A stretch of DNA of 7,600 bases, taken from positions 1 through 7,600 of the forward strand of contig VBOS01000146.1 in assembly GCA_005893185.1 (NCBI GenBank), written 5' to 3'. Numbering within the stretch: the first letter of the stretch is position 1; each line of letters opens with the position of its first letter. The position numbers were made by a program, and so were the translations under genes. The stretch comes from Candidatus Eiseniibacteriota bacterium (GTDB lineage Bacteria > Eisenbacteria > RBG-16-71-46). Under the pieces are notes generated by a model. The model was not told the DNA's origin. It ran no database searches and saw only the letters and a list, made by a program, of their open reading frames with translations. Shown piece by piece: positions 5,025 to 7,600 of this stretch.

Positions 5025-6248
5025 ATGCCGATCGTCGAGACGTTCTCGGTCGCGCTCGAAGCGCTGCGAGCCAACAAGCTGCGCTCGCTCCTCACCATGC
5101 TCGGCATCGTGATCGGCGTATCGGCCGTGATCGCGATGCTGGCACTGGGACGCGGCGCGCAGCAGTCGGTGAAGGACCGGATCGCCCAGCTCGGCACCAC
5201 CATGCTCACGGTCGTGCCCGGCCAGCAACGCGGTCCCGGCTCGATCGCATCTGCGACCGAGCGCGCCCGCCTCACGCTCGACGACGCCCAGGCGCTCGAG
5301 GACCGCGGCAAGGTGCTGGCGGCCGTCCAGCCCGAGATGGTGCGCGCCATGCAGGTGGTGTTCGGCAACCACAACACCAACACCAACATCGTCGGCACAA
5401 CTCCCAACTACCTGATGGTGCGCCGCTATGCCATCGAGTACGGGCGGATGTTCGCGGCCAGCGAGAACGCAGCCGGGCGGATGGTGGCCGTGCTGGGCCC
5501 GCAAGTCGCGGACGATCTGGGTGCGCCATCCGGGGCGGTGATGGTGGGGGAGACCATCCGCATCAACGGCGCCAAGTTCCTCGTCATCGGCGTGCTCGCC
5601 GAAAAGGGGCAGACCGGCGGCAACAGCAATCCCGACGATCAGATCCTGATCCCCTTGCAGGCCGCCCAGTCACGGCTGATCGGCCGCGACCGACTGCGGA
5701 CGATCAACGTCCTCGCCCCCAGCGAGGACCAGATCCCGGCCACCATGGCGGAGATCTCGCGGATCCTGCGGCGCTCGCATCGCCTGCGCCCGGGCCAGCC
5801 CGACTTCTTCACGATCCGCAACCAGGCAGACTTCCTGGTCACGCTGGGGGAGACCACGCAGGTGTTCACATGGCTGCTGGCCGGCATCGCAGCGGTGAGC
5901 CTCCTGGTGGGCGGGATCGGGATCATGAACATCATGCTGGTCTCGGTGACGGAACGAACCCGTGAGATCGGGATCCGCAAGGCGCTCGGCGCCACCCCGT
6001 TCGTGATCATGGTGCAGTTCCTGATCGAGGCAGTTGTGCTGTGCCTGCTGGGGGGCACGGTGGGCATCGGCGTCGGCACGACCGCGTCGGCGATCCTGCA
6101 CCGGACCATGGACTGGAACACCTCGGTGGGCGCGCCGTCGATCCTGATGGCGTTCGCCTTCGCGGCAGCGGTCGGCATCCTCTTCGGCGTGTGGCCCGCG
6201 CGCCGCGCCTCCGTTCTCGATCCGATCGAGGCCCTGCGTTACGAGTAG
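5025..6248 (+). CDS. macB: MacB-type ABC transporter permease (complete)
   Basis: Inner-membrane subunit of the MacAB-type exporter, 407 residues, lacking a fused ATPase and matching the permease half of MacB or stand-alone YknZ. Seen: a short cytoplasmic N-terminus with basic residues, TM1 (about 23-43, SLLTMLGIVIGVSAVIAMLA), a large periplasmic MacB-PCD domain (about 45-278), TM2 (about 280-306), the coupling segment SVTERTREIGIRKALGA (307-323), TM3 (about 327-352), TM4 (about 371-390) and the family ending PARRASVLDPIEALRYE. Four helices and a large domain between TM1 and TM2 are the family plan. It should dimerise, pair with the ATPase at 553 and, with the adaptor and TolC-type channel, expel substrates from the periplasm by mechanotransmission; the substrate is unknown (antibiotics, lipopeptides or siderophores in relatives). 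Its first 303 bases are shared with the chimeric gene upstream, but this copy continues into unique sequence and is intact. Confidence 0.94.
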   Translation: MPIVETFSVALEALRANKLRSLLTMLGIVIGVSAVIAMLALGRGAQQSVKDRIAQLGTTMLTVVPGQQRGPGSIASATERARLTLDDAQALEDRGKVLAAVQPEMVRAMQVVFGNHNTNTNIVGTTPNYLMVRRYAIEYGRMFAASENAAGRMVAVLGPQVADDLGAPSGAVMVGETIRINGAKFLVIGVLAEKGQTGGNSNPDDQILIPLQAAQSRLIGRDRLRTINVLAPSEDQIPATMAEISRILRRSHRLRPGQPDFFTIRNQADFLVTLGETTQVFTWLLAGIAAVSLLVGGIGIMNIMLVSVTERTREIGIRKALGATPFVIMVQFLIEAVVLCLLGGTVGIGVGTTASAILHRTMDWNTSVGAPSILMAFAFAAAVGILFGVWPARRASVLDPIEALRYE

Positions 6249-6258
6249 CCTCCCCCCC

Positions 6259-6291
6259 CGAGACATCGAGCGCCGCCAGCTCGACGTCTCG
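6259..6291. terminator. Strong hairpin after the efflux operon (terminator-like)
   Basis: Ten bases past the permease stop, cgagacatcgag (6259-6270) pairs with ctcgacgtctcg (6280-6291): eleven of twelve pairs, one A-C mismatch, nine-base loop. It lies between convergent genes, where a two-way terminator is expected. No T-run follows on either strand; eight C residues precede it (6252-6259). It may be an RNA 3'-end protecting structure or a weak terminator. Confidence 0.55.
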
Positions 6292-6351
6292 TGCTCAGCG
6301 GCCGATTTCGTATCGCAGACGCGCGAGGGGCCGTCGAACGAGTCCGGCCCA

Positions 6352-6369
6352 CACGAGCCACCGCTCGTG
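6352..6369. repeat. Second short hairpin in the convergent gap
   Basis: cacgagc (6352-6358) and gctcgtg (6363-6369) form a perfect seven-pair stem with a four-base loop. No T-run follows. It could add to transcription stop between the two convergent genes; chance is a fair alternative in GC-rich DNA. Confidence 0.3.
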
Positions 6370-6452
6370 GCGCGTGGCAGAAAAGGTGGGAAGGATGTCA
6401 TTGCGCTCATGGTCGGCAGGTCGCATGTTGCCTCCGTGGCGAGCGCGAGGAA

Positions 6453-6596
6453 GATGAAGACTTCGATGCGGGGATCGACACGCTCCTGATCTCGGGAGGC
6501 GTGGGAGCCGAGCGCTACTTCAAGTCGCCGCCGTTGCTCCGGTGGATCCGGCGACAGGCCCGTTCGCAAGCCTTCGTAGGAGCGGTCTCGGCGGGG
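6453..6596 (+). pseudogene. Probable remnant of a GlxA/DJ-1-PfpI-type regulator domain
   Basis: In the gap between convergent genes, one plus-strand frame encodes a 48-residue stretch that reads like the middle of the DJ-1/PfpI domain of GlxA-family AraC-type regulators: GIDTLLISGGVGAERYF followed by PPLLRWIRRQA and VGAVSAG. In the family I recall the pattern as DTLLVxGGxGxxx, then LLxWLRRxA, then a VCTGA elbow; here the elbow reads VSAG, without the usual Cys. No convincing domain start is seen upstream, and nothing of the family follows: the frame runs straight into the antisense of the peptidase gene. There is no C-terminal helix-turn-helix. It is therefore best read as a truncated relic of a gene lost from this spot. 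The identification rests on pattern memory only. Confidence 0.5.
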
Positions 6597-6610
6597 CCGC
6601 ATCCGGCGCC

Positions 6611-7600
6611 CTACCGCTTCATCTCCGCGAACAGCGTCGCGAACACCTCGATCCCATCCCAGAGATTCCGGAGCCTCAGGTTCTCGTTCGGAGCGTGCTG
6701 GTTGTCGTCGTGGTTGGCGATCGGCAGCACGATGGCCGGCCTGCCGGCGGGCTGCTGGAAGAGGTGCATGGGGATGCTTCCGCCCAGCATGGGCAGCCGC
6801 ACCGGATCGCGGCCCATCGCGGACAGCAGCCCCGCGACCTCGCGCGACAGCGGGGCGTCGAGCGCCGTGCGCGCCGGAGGATAGCCCGCTCCCCATTCGA
6901 GCAGCACCAGCTCCACGCTCGCCATGCGCGCGGCGGAGTCTGGAGGCGAGCGCACGATCGTACACCCCAGCCCGCCGATGTGACGCTCCACCAGCGCCCG
7001 GGCCGACTCGGGTGTCTGGTCGGGAACCAGGCGAAAGTCGAGGGAGGCTCGGGCCTCGGTCGGAATCGAGTTGGTCGCGCGCGCGCCGACGCGGCCCGAT
7101 TGGATGCCGCGCACGTTGAGCGCCGGGCGCATCAACAGCGCGTCGAGCCGCACGCCGCCGCCTTCGGTGCCGCCGATCTGGAACTCGCCGCGCAGCGCGG
7201 GCTCGACGTCGGGAATCTCGTTCAGCGCTGCGAGATCGGCGGCCGACGGCGGGCGCACATCTGCGCCGAAGCCGCGGATGCGGATGCTGCCGTCGTCGTC
7301 GCGCATCGATGCGACGAGGCTCGCGAGCCGCACGGCCGGGTTGGGCGCCCAGTTGCCGTAGTGCCCGTCGTGAAGCCCCTTGACCGGTCCGTAGACCGTC
7401 ATCTCCAGGGTCGTGATGCCGCGTGCTCCGAACGCCAGCTCGGCCCGCCCGCTCGGGTGCACCGGACCGTCGCACAGGATCCAGGCGTCGGGCCGCAGCG
7501 CATCCGGGTAGCGCTCGAGATAGGCGCCCAGATGCGGCGAGCCGGCTTCCTCCTCGCCCTCGAACACGAAGCGCAGGTGGAAGGCCGGATTGCGCCGGCC
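6611..7600 (-). CDS. M20-family metallopeptidase (partial, N-terminus beyond the window)
   Basis: C-terminal 329 residues of a zinc-dependent M20 peptidase (relatives: carnosinase/CNDP-type dipeptidases, CPG2, DapE, ArgE). It enters at 7600 in frame and ends at TAG (6613-6611). Seen, numbering from the first visible codon: RFVFEGEEEAGS (10-21), whose E17/E18 fit the catalytic and metal-binding glutamates; CDG with ligand D44; GLHDGHYGNW (75-84) with H77, the conserved His of the lid/dimerisation domain; GGSIPMHLFQQ near the end; and the last metal ligand H302 in NQHAPNENL. The first His ligand and bridging Asp lie off the window, as does the true start; the GTG near 7567 sits inside the conserved motif and cannot be the start. 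No frameshift is visible. It is convergent with the efflux operon and probably unrelated. Exact substrate unknown; dipeptidase activity is the likeliest. Confidence 0.93.
   Translation of the reverse strand, partial: GRRNPAFHLRFVFEGEEEAGSPHLGAYLERYPDALRPDAWILCDGPVHPSGRAELAFGARGITTLEMTVYGPVKGLHDGHYGNWAPNPAVRLASLVASMRDDDGSIRIRGFGADVRPPSAADLAALNEIPDVEPALRGEFQIGGTEGGGVRLDALLMRPALNVRGIQSGRVGARATNSIPTEARASLDFRLVPDQTPESARALVERHIGGLGCTIVRSPPDSAARMASVELVLLEWGAGYPPARTALDAPLSREVAGLLSAMGRDPVRLPMLGGSIPMHLFQQPAGRPAIVLPIANHDDNQHAPNENLRLRNLWDGIEVFATLFAEMKR

Larger units (their letters stand above)
4448..5327 (+). repeat. 880-bp tandem duplication, copy 2
   Basis: Second, apparently identical copy. It enters in the middle of the adaptor gene (LGLDPDAV onward) and runs through the adaptor stop at 5023 and the permease start at 5025 into permease codon 101, after which unique permease sequence continues from 5328. 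Since 880 is one more than a multiple of three, the adaptor tail here lies in the reading frame of the upstream permease start, which produces the chimeric gene at 4145-5023. Confidence 0.95.
6249..6610. other. Intergenic gap between convergent genes
   Basis: 362 bases lie between the permease stop and the peptidase stop. The left part holds the two hairpins and the right part the GlxA-like relic. For 6292-6351 and 6370-6452 I see no gene, RNA or repeat that I can support. No intact protein-coding gene fits in this gap. Confidence 0.7.

Noticed and set aside
3568..5327. Duplicated block as a mobile element or insertion sequence
   Set aside because: There is no transposase, no terminal inverted repeats and no target-site duplication. 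The copies are tandem and consist only of parts of two operon genes.
5670..7475. Long minus-strand open frame opposite the permease and out of frame with the peptidase
   Set aside because: It is low-complexity Arg/Ala/His-rich translation overlapping two genes with complete motifs in other frames. I regard it as a composition effect.

Overview
The window comes from a GC-rich bacterium with a Gram-negative type envelope: it encodes an outer-membrane TolC-type channel and a periplasmic adaptor. Strong GC bias at third codon positions, GTG starts and clear GGAGG ribosome sites fit this. The stand-alone ATPase, separate MacB-type permease and Gly/Ser-rich adaptor resemble operons of soil or sediment phyla such as Gemmatimonadota, Eisenbacteria or Myxococcota. 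That placement is an inference and the phylum is not proven.

Layout. 1-348 (minus) is the receiver domain of an OmpR-type response regulator that runs off the left edge. 349-552 is a divergent promoter region with a perfect 10-bp inverted repeat. From 553 to 6248 (plus) lies an efflux operon: ABC ATPase (553-1320), TolC-family outer-membrane protein (1317-2576), MacA-type adaptor (2611-4143), a chimeric gene (4145-5023) and a MacB-type permease (5025-6248). 6249-6610 is a gap with two terminator-like hairpins and what looks like a relic of a GlxA/DJ-1-type regulator. 6611-7600 (minus) is the C-terminal part of an M20 metallopeptidase that runs off the right edge.

The central observation is a direct tandem duplication of 880 bp (3568-4447 and 4448-5327) that appears base-for-base identical by eye. 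It spans the end of macA and the beginning of macB. Because it starts inside one gene and ends inside the next, both parents stay intact, and a third gene appears between them: the first 101 residues of the permease (including its first membrane helix) fused in frame to the last 191 residues of the adaptor. The fusion keeps the native ribosome site, start and stop. The duplication is either very recent (possibly polymorphic) or an assembly or chimeric-read artefact, and the sequence alone cannot decide.

Expected working of the system: the ATPase dimer powers the permease dimer in the inner membrane, the anchored adaptor bridges the periplasm and the TolC-type channel gives the exit, as in MacAB-TolC. 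The adaptor carries an unusual insert of about 110 residues with a His/Lys-rich stretch and (SSGGG) repeats inside its membrane-proximal domain. The substrate cannot be read from the sequence. The divergent response regulator is a reasonable candidate for controlling the operon.
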